Notes: generated by a model from the sequence alone, not told the origin. Numbered from the stretch's first letter, positions 22,491 through 33,850 are shown. The stretch: DNA of 64,000 bases from Phymorhynchus buccinoides (GCA_017654935.2 CM065712.1:28911192-28975191), one strand, 5' to 3'. Numbers and translations are program-made.

Positions 22491-23820
22491 TTGTTTGTGT
22501 TAAGTTAGATCCTGCTTGAAGTGTTAGAATCACCCATGCTATGTGTGTTGTTATTGTTGCTTGAAGTTAGATCCCTGCTTTAAGTGGGGATAGCGAAGTG
22601 TTAGAATCACCCATGCTTGTTGTTGTTGTTGTTGTCCCTGCTTTAAGTGGGGCGATAACGAAGTGTTAGAATCACCCATTGTTGTTGTTGTTGTCAAAGT
22701 TAGATCTCTGCTTTAAGTGGGGATAAGGAAGTGTTAGAATCACCCATGTTGTTGTTGTTGTTGTCATTGTTGCTTGAAGTTGATGCTTGCTTTAAGTGGG
22801 GATAGATGTCAGAATCACCCATGCTGTTAATTGTGCTTGAAGTTAGATAAGTGGGGATAACGAAGTGTTCAGAATCACCCATGCTGTTGTTGTTTGTCAT
22901 TGTTGCTTGAAGTTAGAAGTGATGATAACTGATCCCAAGCGTTGAAGTCAGATCCCTAGGGGATAACGAAGTGTCAGAATCACCCATGATGTTGTTGCTG
23001 TTGTTGTTGTCATTGTTGCTTGAAGTTAGATCCCTGCTTTAAGTGGGGATAACGAAGTGTCAGAATCACCCATGCTGTTGTTGTTGTTGTTGTCACTGTT
23101 GCTTGAAGTTGGATCTCTGCTTTAAGTGATGATAACGAAGTGTTAGAATCACCCATGCTGCTGTTGTTGTTGTCATTGTTGCTTGAAGTTAGATCCCTGC
23201 TTTAAGTGGGGATAACGAAGTGTTAGAATCACCCATGCTGTTGTTGTTGTAGTTGTTGTCATTGTTGCTTGAAGTTAGATCCCTGCTTTAAGTGGGCGAT
23301 AAAGAGTGTCAGAAGCACTATGCTGTTGTTGTTGTTGTTGTCTTTGTTGCTTGAAGTTAGATCTCTGCTTTAAGTGGGGATAGCGAAGTGTTAGAATCAC
23401 ACATCATGTTGTTGTCATTGTTGCTTGAAGAAAGATATCTGCTTTAAGTGGGGATAGCGAAGTATCAGAATCACACATGCTGTTACTGTCATTGTGGTAT
23501 TGTTGCTTGTAGTTAGATCCCTGCTTTAAGTGGGGATAACGAGTGTCAGAATCACCCATGCGTGTTGTTGATGTTGTCTTTGTTGCTTGAAGTTAGATCT
23601 CTGCTTTATGTGGGGATAACGAAGTGTTAGAATCACACATATTCTGTTGTTGGTTGTTGCTTGATTTGTCAGATCACTGCTTTAAGTGGGGATAGCGAAG
23701 TGTTAGAATCACACATGCTTATAGTTGATGGAGTGTAGCGGGAAGGTAGTTCCCTGCTTTAAGTGGGGATAGCTAAGTGTTAGAATCACACATGTTGTTT
23801 GTTTCGTCGATTGTTGCTTG
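22486..23820. repeat. Tandem array, about 80-bp unit, about 17 copies
   Basis: The unit contains GTTGTTGTTGTCATTGTTGC, TTGAAGTTAGATCCCTGC, TTTAAGTGGGGATAACGAAG and TGTTAGAATCACCCATGC. The GTT run varies in length, giving 70-85-bp spacing. TTTAAGTGGGGA is shared with the array to the left. Confidence 0.95.
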
Positions 23821-24272
23821 AACTTAGAGGGAAGAAATGGCAAGCTTGTTGTGGTGGTGTCAAAATGGGTGTCACTTTATCAAATTCTGGGCCAAAATAA
23901 AGTTGCACTGGGAAACCTGTCTGGACGATTAAATGGTAGCTGTGTTGTTGTTTTATTCAAGTTTGTAATTTATCTTTTTTTTACAAACCCTTGTTGCTGT
24001 GTTTTGAATGCGATTCCTCAAAATCCTTTTGTTCGTTTAGGGTGAATACGTTTTTTTGTTTTGTTTTTATTTTTTGCATAACATTATTCACCCTAAACAC
24101 AACACAGATCGGTGTTGGAACATCAGCTTTCCGTTGACACAATTAATAGTGATATATAATTACTTCAAATGTAATTGTTTTGATTTATAATGATGGTGAG
24201 TGTGTGCGTGTGCGCGTGAGGAATCTAAGAGATGTATCCATTAATTTAAAATACTGTCCATGGATCAATGGT
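23821..24272. other. Unassigned AT-rich sequence
   Basis: No gene or repeat recognised. Confidence 0.4.
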
Positions 24273-24328
24273 CAACTTGGGACGATGATTTGACCGCCAG
24301 GGGGCAATCAAACCAGTAAAAAAATGAG

Positions 24329-24366
<38 letters not shown>

Positions 24367-24393
24367 TCTCTCTCTCTCTCTGGTCATCTCTCT

Positions 24394-24431
<38 letters not shown>

Positions 24432-24520
24432 ATTACGTCCAACTAAGAATATCACGCGCTACCGTAGCCCCCCTACTGGTTTGATGGCCCCCTGGCGGTC
24501 AAATCAATCGTCCTAAGTTG
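24273..24520. mobile_element. MITE with CAACTTAGGAC ends, copy 1
   Basis: The left arm is CAACTTGGGACGATGATTTG then ACCGCCAGGGGGCAATCAAA. The right arm is its reverse complement ending TCGTCCTAAGTTG, about 46 bp per arm. The centre is a (CT)n microsatellite (24332-24430). A second copy is at 37518-37746. Confidence 0.85.
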
Positions 24521-25056
24521 CCAAAAAAGAGCTGGGACCCTCGAAGTATCTCGCCCCGGTTATTGTGGTGTTTTGTTACTTGTATGTTTCTCTCATCTAA
24601 ATACCGTGTTATTGTTAGCTGTGTCACGGTCGTATTAAGCAGTGAAAGGAACACGGGGTCTGCGCGCGCAAAACTTTTACGCCAAAAGGGGTCTAAGAAA
24701 CGGTTTAGAAAACGTTTGCGGAAGATTATTGCAAGCTCTTGTCCGATTGGTCCAACAACAACAAAAAGTATTATTTTAACACCAAACTTTGAATGGACCA
24801 ATCAACAACAAGAAATGTATTCACACCCCCTACTAGTTCCGGATCAGTAGTTCGCCGCTTGCTCGGTGTTTGGCAAGAACAAAACGTCACGCGAACTATC
24901 GGCAAACGAAGGGTGTTTCTTAGACCGTTTTTGACCGATTTGCGCGAGCGCTACGTAACATTAACCCTTGTGAAACGCACCCCCCCTGGACGTGTTCAAT
25001 TCAGTTTGTTTTTCACTGACAGTTTCTGCCCTGCAGCCTTTTGTGCCTCTTTTAGA
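24521..25056. other. Unassigned, with a weak inverted repeat
   Basis: GGTCTAAGAAAC at about 24690 and GTTTCTTAGACC at about 24918 are inverted, with GCGCGCAAA-type sequence outside each. This suggests an old TIR element of about 300 bp. No gene seen. Confidence 0.35.
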
Positions 25057-25330
25057 TCAGGTCAGGTCAGGTGCATTATAGTCACAGAGGCGTCTGTGAA
25101 ATTCGGGTTGCTCCCACCTGGAGAGCGCGTCGCAGCCAGAGGCGCGCCATCCAATTGTGTGTGGTTTTTTTTTTGCATGCGATTTTTGTGTGACTGATGA
25201 AGGAAGGAAAAGGAGGGGGGTAAATTTTGACCAAATAACAACTTTTTCGTTGCCACTGGGTTTTAACGTGTGCTAAGTGCATGGGCACAAGAGACCTCGG
25301 TTTATCGTCTCATCCAATAATGTGGTGTGG
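25057..25330 (-). repeat. tRNA-derived SINE, copy with AGGTC tail
   Basis: On the minus strand the body runs GTTGCCACTG-type sequence, the GCGACGCGCTCTCC domain, and then a short tail of AGGTC repeats read in the plus strand at 25057-25072. It aligns over its whole length with 56205-56500. Confidence 0.7.
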
Positions 25331-25379
25331 TTGAGGGTTTGCGATTTTTGATTTTAACCATTTAAAAGATGAATCATGT

Positions 25380-25797
25380 ATGAAGTTGTTTTTTCCGACA
25401 CATGCGCACAGCGCATTTGTGTTTGTGTGTGTTGTAGTGTGTGTGTTGTGTGTGTGTGTGTGTGCACGCGCCTGGTGACCCGTGTGTGTGTGCTTCTTTT
25501 CTACCTGTACTCAGTCGCGCGCATTCAGACACGCACGAACGCACGTACACGCCCTTACATGCATGCGCGCAACTCGCATACCGCTCCACGCATACATTAT
25601 GCATAAACACGTACATAGACCAAAAATATGCATAAACACGTAGACAAACACACACCGGCACACACACACACACACAATCGCATGTCAATATTTGCGAACA
25701 CCCTGTGTGACTCTCTCTTTGTCTATTTTTGTCCCGCGTCTCTCTGTATCTGTCTCTGCACCCCAATCCGCTTCACTCCCGTCTCTGTTCCCACATG

Positions 25798-25860
<63 letters not shown>

Positions 25861-26410
25861 CACACACACACACACACACGCGCACATACACACACACTAC
25901 ACACACACACACCACACACCACACACACACACACACACACTACACACCACACCACACACGCACACCAAGACCAATACACCCCTCACCTCGCCCCACCCCC
26001 CATTTATTTAAGTGATTTATATGTATGCATAGACTAGCATACCCTCATACACCCGTACCTATCCCTTCCGAAGATGCACATTCAAAATACCCATTACACT
26101 AACACATAAACAGACTTTTTGTTTTGTTTGTTGTTGTTGTCTAAGATCTATGTAAGGTGGTTAGACGTTACATTAAAGAACGAACGCGCACACACGCACG
26201 CGCACACACACACACCACACACACACACAACACACACACACACACACAAACAACATACAGTATTTATACGACGCTGAATCTTGTTGGAAATCAAATCAAA
26301 GCGCACGCATCCATAACGCATTCAAACAAAAATGCAATACAAAGCGAACACACACGTTTGACATAAATGGTATACAGCAGAAACAGACCTAAAGGCAATA
26401 GAGAGAGACA
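25380..26410. repeat. (CA)n/(TG)n microsatellites and a LINE 3' remnant
   Basis: 25400-25500 is (GT)n, 25640-25680 and 25795-25980 are (CA)n with ACACCACAC variants, and 26185-26250 is (CA)n. 26240-26410 (CAGTATTTATACGACGCTG...GACATAAATGG...GACCTAA) aligns with 44190-44345, the 3' end of the minus-strand LINE there. Confidence 0.75.
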
Positions 26411-26880
26411 CACACACACACCACACCACACCACACACCACACAGTGGGCTGTGTCTCTCATTTACTCTGTCACTCTTTCATTCTGATTCTTTGTTGTCC
26501 GTTGCCCGACCTGGGATCGGCAAAGGAGTCCTAAGTCTGTCGCGTTGTTTTTTGTTTTTGTTTTTAACCAGAACGAGAGAGACCTCACAGCCTCATCCCT
26601 GCACTGAAATCTGCAACAATTAAGCGCCATTACCACAGTCCCTCACCCTCAGGGCTGGGTGTAAAAACAAGTATGTATACTTATCCATTAACCTGTATAA
26701 ATAAAATTTCGTTCGTTCATCCCCAATTATTTTTCACCCCAGTAGTTAGGGATCTCTTTGGTTGGAGCATGGGCATTGCCTTCTAGGGTCTGCTAGTTTC
26801 CAGCTTGCTGGGGGGTGAATGTGAAAATTAAAAGTGTTGTGTGTGGTGTGGGTGTTACTGTTTGTGTGGTGTATGTTATA
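26411..26880. other. Unassigned, with a possible LINE/SINE 3' tail
   Basis: 26685-26720 reads CCTGTATAAATAAAATTTCG with TTCGTTC repeats, resembling a retroelement tail. No gene seen. Confidence 0.35.
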
Positions 26881-27088
26881 GAGGTGGGGAAAAAAACCGG
26901 TTTGAACCGAAAGACCGGTCGTGAAATTCCGCGATTCGAAAAACCGTTTCGAGGTGATGTGAACCGGTTTTTTAACTGCAAACTGAAAGTAAGCTTTTCT
27001 TGGGATAACGCATTCTTTTTGAAGAACAAGACTTATTCTCAGCGCAGATTGGGTGTTTGTTACCCAAGAGTAGCTGTTTCTAGTTGCC
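26881..27088 (+). repeat. AACCGGTT-rich repeat, copy B (left half)
   Basis: It starts GAGGTGGGGAAAAAAACCGG, then TTTGAACCGAAAGACCGG and GTGAACCGGTTTTTTAACTG, GCAAACTGAAAGTAA, and ends in CAAGAGTAGCTGTTTCTAG. It matches the left half of copy D (34898-35110). Confidence 0.75.
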
Positions 27089-28165
27089 CCACCCCCCCCC
27101 CCCGCCCCCCCACCTGGGTGGGTAAGGAGGGGCCTCAAGTATGGCCAAGGATTAAGCCTACACCACAGTAACGAACATTTGGAGGCATTTTCTCCAGAGA
27201 GAAAAAAATCGAAAGAGTGATGGAGTGATTGTACAAACTATTGCATCACCAAGAGAACTGTGAATGGACCAAATATAAAACAATGTCTTTTGAAGTTTAT
27301 TTAATTTCATTTGTATACATTATTATGCTAAGAAGATGAGCAAATATGTTCGAAAAATAATTGATATTCACACACACACACCACACCCAAACACACAACA
27401 CACACACCACACACACACACATCACACTCTCTCTCTATCCCTCTCTCTCTCTCTCTCATCCCTCTCTCTCTCTCTCTCTTCTCCCCTCTCTCTCAGCGAC
27501 ACACTTATAGGCATCTAAAGTAAATCCCCAATGCCCCACATGGCCGAAAGGCCGGAGAGGGCGTAAAAACCCTATTATCACACATATCACGCTTCATAAA
27601 CTGCTTATTAACGTACATCCAGTAGTTATTGTTCGATTAAAATGAATGCGCTTACTGAAGATAATGTCTAAAAGTAGAATATGTCATCATTACTGTAGTA
27701 AGAATGATATAGTAGCAATAAAACAGCTTTTCTACACCCAGCCCTGGGACAGAGAGAGAGAATGTGTAGTGCGTGCATGTGCGTGTACAAGCACGCGTGT
27801 GTGCGGTTGTGCGCGTGTGACTGTGTGTGCGCGCGCGCGCGTGCGCATCGTGTGTGATATTTTCCCCTTGCATTGTGAAAGATTTTCTCTTCTCATTTTG
27901 TTTATCTGTTCAGGTACATAATAAAGATTATTATATTTTGTATTCCTTATCCTCCCGCTACATATCTGATTATTCTCAAAGCTGGTTCATTGCGTTGTGA
28001 ATGTGCCACCATCCTTCACACTCCAACCGCCATATGTTTTGTTTTTGCTTTGGTTTAATTATTTTCCCTATGATTATTATATTTTTCAACTACACCCCTA
28101 CCCTCACCTTCCTTTGACACGGGCAGATGGCCCCGTCATTAAAATGTTTGTTGGAGTTGAGCCAA
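27089..28165. other. Unassigned with simple repeats
   Basis: Poly-C at 27087-27113, (CA)n at 27370-27425 and (CT)n at 27426-27495, and GT-rich sequence at 27760-27850. No gene. Confidence 0.5.
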
Positions 28166-28348
28166 GTTTTTAGTTGAGTGTGTGTGTATTGTGCGCGTGC
28201 GCGTGTGTGGATATTAATGACAAATACATATGTTCGCATAGGTGAAACTACTGATGGCGGAGTACTGGTTAAAAAAACCGGTTCCAAAAGACCGGCTCGG
28301 GACGATTATAAACCGGTTCGAAAATTTGAACCGGTTTCTCAACTCTGG
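28166..28348 (+). repeat. AACCGGTT-rich repeat, copy C (right half)
   Basis: TAGTTGAGTGTGTG, CATAGGTGAAACTACTGATG, AGTACTGGTTAAAAAAACCGG, ATAAACCGGTTCG and TTTGAACCGGTTTCTCAACTC match the right half of copy D (35130-35359). Confidence 0.75.
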
Positions 28349-29372
28349 TATGTATGTCACCTGTAGCTTGGAAAGGGGGAAAAAAATATAAAAAGAAACG
28401 GACTAAAGTTATCAGGTGGGTGAGACCCATCATCTCTGACAGTAATCCTGAAAGGCGGCCCGCTTCCAATAGTTCAGCTTGAAAACTGGTATATAAAGTG
28501 GACTGTTCTCTGGATCACCGCACCACCGGTAAATTGTAAACTGTTGTATTATAAAATTATATATTTTTGTAAAACGTTATATATTTTTAATTTGAGTTTA
28601 CTGTATGATGCAACACAATAGTTTTGTTATTGTTATATATATTTTGTTTGCTTTTAATGCATACACATTATACAACGTAATATTTTATGTAGCAGTTTAC
28701 GGAGTTTCCCAAAATAAGACTTTAGAAAGGGAAGCAACTAGTCAACTTGGCTTTTTACCAAATCGAAAGCGCCCGTTTGTGAGTGCTTCTAAGCAACACA
28801 CCGGGGCGCTCTTCTGTCTGTGTGTGTGTGGGTGTGTGTCTTCTTCTTCTTCTTCTTCTTCTGTGGTGGTGACCAACTTCTTTATGCATACAGAAGTAAT
28901 TGTACACACTTTAGGGGGTGACCATAGAACAAGAAGCAGAAGAGGGAAAGAGAGAAAAGGGTACACACATTACATTATCAGTTTTCCAAGAAAGGGCTAC
29001 ACACGTCACCCTATTAGACTTAACTTGGGTTCAGCTTCAATATTTAGGGTCAAATCATGAGTAGCAAAAACAAAAACCTAGTTCTGGGCTGGGGAGGTGG
29101 AGGACTACAGGGAGCTGCTGGCAGCTACGTAATTTCCCACAGCAGCTGGGAACTAATGTGTTTTGTTTGTGCCCCCAGTGTGCTTTGGAACTAGTGTGTG
29201 GGTCTGTGTGTGTGTGTGTATGTGTGTTCGCATGCAGTATTTATTCATCTAAAATATCTTGCAGATATTAATGTTAAATTTGGCGTAATGTAAAATTAGA
29301 CTCAAACTGAAAGTAGCCCTCGCCAAAGATAAAAATAGCACCTGAATCGCTTCTAGCGCGCTGATTGGTCGG
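28349..29372. other. Unassigned sequence
   Basis: AT-rich at 28540-28700, with (TTC)n at 28840-28862. No gene recognised. Confidence 0.4.
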
Positions 29373-29499
29373 CTATGTTTTAGTACCAACTCCCTTTGCG
29401 TTTAATAAATAACATATAAGTAATATGGGGCAGACCCGGTAGTAAGTATTAACATTAACATTCGGGGCCAACCAAAACCCAATGACAAATAAAGGCAAG

Positions 29500-29650
29500 T
29501 TTCTAGGGTGGTACTCACAGGCCACGGCCTTAACTGGAGCCCACATATGGACCACCTTTGCAAAAAAGTATACAAGGCGCCAACTTTGTCCGAAATTATC
29601 TCGTTCCCAGACATGGGCTCAAAAACTCCAAGTTCTTGTTCTTTTAACAC
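29500..29650 (-). CDS. Possible first exon of an unknown gene (weak)
   Basis: On the minus strand an ATG at 29650-29648 opens a frame of about 47 codons starting MLKEQELGVFEPMSG. It ends at a strong 5' splice site, CCT|GTGAGTACC, near 29508. A one-base slip in a T6 run would instead give FAKVVHMWAPVKAVA before the same donor. The segment is not repeated elsewhere in the window. I do not recognise the protein and there are no downstream exons in view, so this is a candidate only. Confidence 0.15.
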
Positions 29651-29862
29651 AAGCTTCTAGTTCGCAGTCGTCTAACGTATGGATGGAAACAATTCCATAA
29701 CATCACAAGTTAACCCTGTAAACAACTACAACAATAGAACTAAAAAGCCCTAAAACATCCTCAACGTTCCAAAGTTCGCAAATAAACTAACCTAATTTAC
29801 GGAATAATAGGTTGGATTTCCATAAATCACCGTTTGAAATTAACACGCTACATTTTCAACGA

Positions 29863-30362
29863 NNNNNNNNNNNNNNNNNNNNNNNNNNNNNNNNNNNNNN
29901 NNNNNNNNNNNNNNNNNNNNNNNNNNNNNNNNNNNNNNNNNNNNNNNNNNNNNNNNNNNNNNNNNNNNNNNNNNNNNNNNNNNNNNNNNNNNNNNNNNNN
30001 NNNNNNNNNNNNNNNNNNNNNNNNNNNNNNNNNNNNNNNNNNNNNNNNNNNNNNNNNNNNNNNNNNNNNNNNNNNNNNNNNNNNNNNNNNNNNNNNNNNN
30101 NNNNNNNNNNNNNNNNNNNNNNNNNNNNNNNNNNNNNNNNNNNNNNNNNNNNNNNNNNNNNNNNNNNNNNNNNNNNNNNNNNNNNNNNNNNNNNNNNNNN
30201 NNNNNNNNNNNNNNNNNNNNNNNNNNNNNNNNNNNNNNNNNNNNNNNNNNNNNNNNNNNNNNNNNNNNNNNNNNNNNNNNNNNNNNNNNNNNNNNNNNNN
30301 NNNNNNNNNNNNNNNNNNNNNNNNNNNNNNNNNNNNNNNNNNNNNNNNNNNNNNNNNNNNNN
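29863..30362. other. Assembly gap, exactly 500 N
   Basis: An uninterrupted run of 500 N. A fixed length of 500 is a scaffolder default, as in Hi-C joins, and not a measured distance. Order, orientation and distance across it are uncertain. Confidence 0.98.
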
Positions 30363-30473
30363 TTTTTCTTTGGTCAAATCCCACCCCTGATCATTAGGCG
30401 CTGCTGTGTATATAGCGACATTTTTCAATAGGGCAATTTTCAAGAAAAATCTGAAAAAATTCAAGTAAAAGGC

Positions 30474-30687
30474 CAGGGTTCCCAGGGACCCCCATTTGGG
30501 GGTCTATGAAGCACTAAAATTCTAAAGGACCCTCGAAAAGAATGTGCAGGGGGTCCAGGGATGCACTAGAAAAATTATTTTTAGCATTCTGGGACCCTCT
30601 GTCCCACTCCCCGCCTCTAGGACCCTTTATACTGTAAGTGAAGGAGTCCCTGGGACCCCTTGTTTTGCGGGACGATTAGGAGCCCTG
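30474..30687. mobile_element. MITE with CAGGGCTCCC ends, copy 2 (inverted)
   Basis: It starts CAGGGTTCCCAGGGACCCCC and ends ACGATTAGGAGCCCTG. The interior matches 17541-17742 in reverse (GAAGCACTAAAATTCTAAAG, GGGATGCACTAGAAAAA, GGAGTCCCTGGGACCCC). Confidence 0.8.
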
Positions 30688-30781
30688 GGAGTAGGACTAG
30701 GAGGGTAAGTATGCTCATGTATTTCATCATGAAGAAGGCCTTTCAAAAAGAAATCTTTTTTTTTTCTTTTTAATCTTCCAG

Positions 30782-30894
30782 ATCTGAAGAGGAAGTGGGT
30801 GCGGATTGCTCTCCCCCTGTGATCGACCTGACGGAGAGTGACCTCCCCTGCGAAGGCCCCGGAGTGCCCCCTGTGGCCTCCATGGAGAATCTCG
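30782..30894 (+). CDS. USP1: USP1 exon with start of Cys box
   Basis: Acceptor TCTTCCAG at 30774-30781; donor CTCG|GTAAGT after 30894. The frame reads SEEEVGADCSPPVIDLTESD, then a Pro-rich linker and MENLG. The final G begins the glycine codon that is completed by exon 35446, giving the NLGNTC motif that holds the catalytic cysteine. The acidic VIDLTESD segment upstream resembles a SUMO-interacting motif (hydrophobic core followed by acidic residues); that is my inference. Upstream exons are not visible between the N gap and here. Confidence 0.85.
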
Positions 30895-30949
30895 GTAAGT
30901 TTTTGTTGTTGTATGTTTATGAGTGTGTGTTGGTTTCACGTTGTTGTCA

Positions 30950-31440
30950 TGGTTCGTACAGAGTCTTTAAAGTCTGGAAAAGTCTTGGAAAATGGAAAAA
31001 TGGTTTCCAGGCCTGGAAAAGCATGGAATTATCAACTTTGTTTGCCTGAGTCTGGAAAAGTCTTGAATTTTTCAGTCTGGCACAGTTCACAGCGACAGGC
31101 AATTTGTTTTCTCACTGAAGACAAAGAGAATCTCACTTCGATTTTACATGATAATAACAACGCTACCCCGGCACGCATACTTGACGAGTGAGCGCCATGG
31201 TTACTGGCAGACAAACTTTTCTTTCTTGGCCGGCGAAGTGACGTCCCTTGTACGCAATGCGCATGCGCCGGAAGTCGATGTTCTTTTCTCTTGTTGGAGC
31301 GCGGTCACTTGCTTCACTAACATGGGAAAGTGCATGTTTAGCCAAACGTGGCTGGAAGTGGTTGTTTATTTACTTTCTTGTTTTTCAACACAAATGCTTG
31401 GTTTTCGGGGTGGATATGCTCGAGTCTTTCATTGACAAAG
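30950..31440 (+). mobile_element. hAT-like repeat with MGKCMFSQTWL coding start
   Basis: It begins TTCGTACAGAGTC with GTCTGGAAAAGTCTTGG words, a repeat style common in invertebrate DNA transposons. It reaches a GCGCATGCGC block at 31256 and an ATG at 31321 that opens MGKCMFSQTWLEVV. That start resembles transposase-type zinc-finger N-termini (MGKC.F...W). The frame soon closes. The right border was not found. It lies in the USP1 intron. Confidence 0.5.
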
Positions 31441-31548
31441 TCATAAAATTTCAGCAAGATTCTATGAACGGTTTTGAAAATATGAAGCAAAAAGTAAAAG
31501 TATGGGTGCAAATGCACCCACGGGGTACGGGAAGGGTTATACCAGATA

Positions 31549-32417
31549 CAGACCTGTTTTCACTACGGATTTGTCCGTAAATATTACGTTTTGAGACCTC
31601 CGATTACGCTATTACGGTCAGCAACAAAAAAATCTGCATTTCCGCTGAACGAGTGCGAAAAAAAAGAAGAAATCGAAAGAAGGCATGGCATTTGAGCCGT
31701 ACTCGCTACTGTGTCGTCTGCTATCAAAGGTATACTTCCTTCCTTCCTTCCTTCCAGTAAGTGACCACAGTCAAACTTGACTATTCTGTCACTGTAGAAA
31801 TTGGGGATCTGCGGAAGAGCGCCTTAATACAGGGAGAGGGGTAGAGGTGGAGGGAAGGGGGGAGGGGGAGGGGGGGAGGGGGAGTGTTGCTGGATAACTA
31901 TTTGGTGACCATCGACACAAAAGTGTCGATGGTCTTGGCCTGCACAGCTTCCTGGGGCAGCTCGTTCCAGTCCCGGATTGTACGTGGGAGGAAGCTGGCT
32001 TGTCGGTACTGAGTACGAAAATATCACTTCGAGTGATGTCCCTTGAATGAATACTTCTGGTTTATTTCTCCATGCCGCCATATTTCGAGGTACGAAGTGC
32101 AGTCTGAAGGCATGCCTGAAAAAACAACACTCGCAAGCGGATGATTCCGACTCTGCTCATCGGACGCCAAAGAAAAAAGCGAGCTCCCGCCTCAACGCAA
32201 CCAAAAGTTCGGCAGTTGTTGAAGTTGGGTTCGGACGGGATTGAAGTTGCAGCGTGTGTGTACGTTCGCCTCTCCTGCCCCGCTCAAAAGGTTTGACGGT
32301 TTCAAAAAATTCTGGTGGAAGGATTTCTCAGCCAGCAAAATTACGGACAGATGCCTGAAATTACTGATTTCAGAGCTTGGGATTACTGACAGTGAAGATT
32401 TTGGGTAAACAGGTCTG
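31549..32417. mobile_element. CAG-ended element E with perfect 6-bp target duplication
   Basis: The left end is CAGACCTGTTTTCACTACGG and the right end GATTTTGGGTAAACAGGTCTG in short form, an approximately 11-bp inverted repeat. It is flanked by CAGATA at 31543-31548 and CAGATA at 32418-32423. The interior has a TCCGTAAATATTACG block, a basic segment near 32160-32230 (TPKKKASSRLNATKSSAV), and a LINE tail inserted near 31895-32015. It belongs with the elements at 33172, 34040, 35607, 35723, 36680 and 63339. Confidence 0.85.
31860..32015 (-). mobile_element. LINE ORF2 C-terminal fragment nested in element E
   Basis: The minus strand reads SFLPRTIRDWNELPQEAV then QAKTIDTFVSMVTK and a stop at 31900-31898. 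This is a typical C-terminus of a LINE ORF2 protein (PRT..WN.LP..A). A G-rich simple tract (31825-31885) follows on its 3' side. Confidence 0.8.
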
Positions 32418-32541
32418 CAGATAGAAGAGGGGTCAGCTGCTATTCCGACAGGCTGGGCTAATATTTGGGCTGAGCCGTATTTTACGGACTACGTGGCGAT
32501 ACTTTTTTCCCCCTTCAACTGAGACCCCTGCGCCTTAACCC

Positions 32542-33018
32542 TTAACCCCTTGACTGCCACCAATGTATCAGTACTGACCTGATGACATCACTGATGACCA
32601 GTGATCGCGCTAGGAATTTTGAAAACCAGTCCCACCAGCGACAATGCCCCCCAACAACTGGTGTCAAAACCAGTCCCAGGGAAACAAAAACCAGTGGAAG
32701 CCACTATCAAAGCCTCTGTTAAACAATTTATCAGTCCTAGCAAACATTTATGAGTCCCTGGGACTGACAGGTCCATTTGTTTTCAGTATTTTGGTTTTGC
32801 AATCAGTATTATACTGATAATTACCGGTAAACGCGATCTCTGTGACGTCATCAGATGAAGAGGAATAACCCTGATATGCTGACTTTTGCTCTAACACAGT
32901 CAAGAGAGTTATATCCCCAGACCATTTTGCCAGATTGGCCCTATCAGTTGTCTTTTTCATGGCATGATTTGCCCAATGATTTTTTTCTTTAATTTTGCTC
33001 TGGCAGTCAAGGGGTTAA
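32542..33018. mobile_element. piggyBac-like MITE G (TTAACCCCTTGACTGCCA ends)
   Basis: It has perfect 18-bp inverted ends TTAACCCCTTGACTGCCA and TGGCAGTCAAGGGGTTAA, with TTAA on both outer sides. The 477-bp interior is non-coding. Its segment 32600-32830 is, in reverse complement, the source sequence of the flanks and monomer of the minisatellite at 53430-54270. Its segment 32858-32995 recurs at 33568-33705. Confidence 0.85.
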
Positions 33019-33171
33019 AATGTTTTGAGCCTAGTGTGTGACTGAAATCTGATCAAACAAAGTTGTGAATTCCATTCATCATATCCTAATATAAGCATTG
33101 AGATCGACTATCGGGCCGAAATCATGAATTAAGCCACCGAAGCAGACGGCACATTCACACAGAGAAGGGTA

Positions 33172-33850
33172 CAGGCATGAAAACAGCTCCGCTGTCTCCG
33201 CCGATTTTTTTTCTCCGAAATCGAGCGATCTCCGCCAGAAAAAAAAATCTTGGCCGAAAAAACCCACGAACCAAAATTATCTTTACATGGCACAATCTTC
33301 ATTTCGCGCCTTTTTGCTCTTCCGCCATTGTCATTTCCAAGATGGCGTCCACAGAGAACGCATGTATCGAGTTGGCGAAACAAACATGTAAAAAAAAAAA
33401 AAAAGTACGTGAAAGATTGGAGAAGTGACTGGCTGCAGAATGTAGTTTGTGGCCGAAGAGTCGGCGATGTTATTCAGAAAAGAGACAAAGACAAAGAGTG
33501 TGAAGCTTTTTGTGAACTTTGTCAAAAAGTTGTCAGTTGGAAGGTGAAGTAGGATGTGAAATGAGGAAGGATGAGGAATAACCCTGATATGCTGGCTTTT
33601 GCTCTAACACAGTCAAGAGTTATATCCCCAGACCGTTTTGCCAGATTGGGCCTATCAGTTGTCTTTTTCATGGCATCATTTGCCCAATTATTTTTTTTCC
33701 TTTAACTTTGCTTGTCCCCCCCCCCAAACAACCCCCCCCCCCCCCCCCCCCACTGAACAAAACTTCCGACGTTAGCTGAAAATCCGGGTGGAAGGATTTC
33801 TCGGCTGAAAAAATCTCTTTTTTGGAGGGGAACAGTAGTTTTCATGCCTG
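33172..33850 (+). mobile_element. CAG-ended hAT-like element F with zinc-finger coding start
   Basis: The ends are CAGGCATGAAAACAGCTCC and AGTAGTTTTCATGCCTG, a 13-bp inverted repeat. It is flanked by AGGGTA (33166-33171) and AGGGTG (33851-33856), a 5 of 6 duplication. An ATG at 33342 opens MASTENACIELAKQTCKK. After a slip in the A15 run it continues KYVKDWRSDWL and EAFCELCQKVVSW, the CxxC half of a transposase-type zinc finger. A 138-bp piece shared with MITE G lies at 33568-33705. A poly-C run is at 33716-33752. A second copy of the left portion lies at 52770-53130. Confidence 0.75.

Noticed and set aside
29812..30464. Long frames on both strands around 29.8-30.4 kb
   Set aside because: They run through 500 unknown bases and are not real coding sequence.
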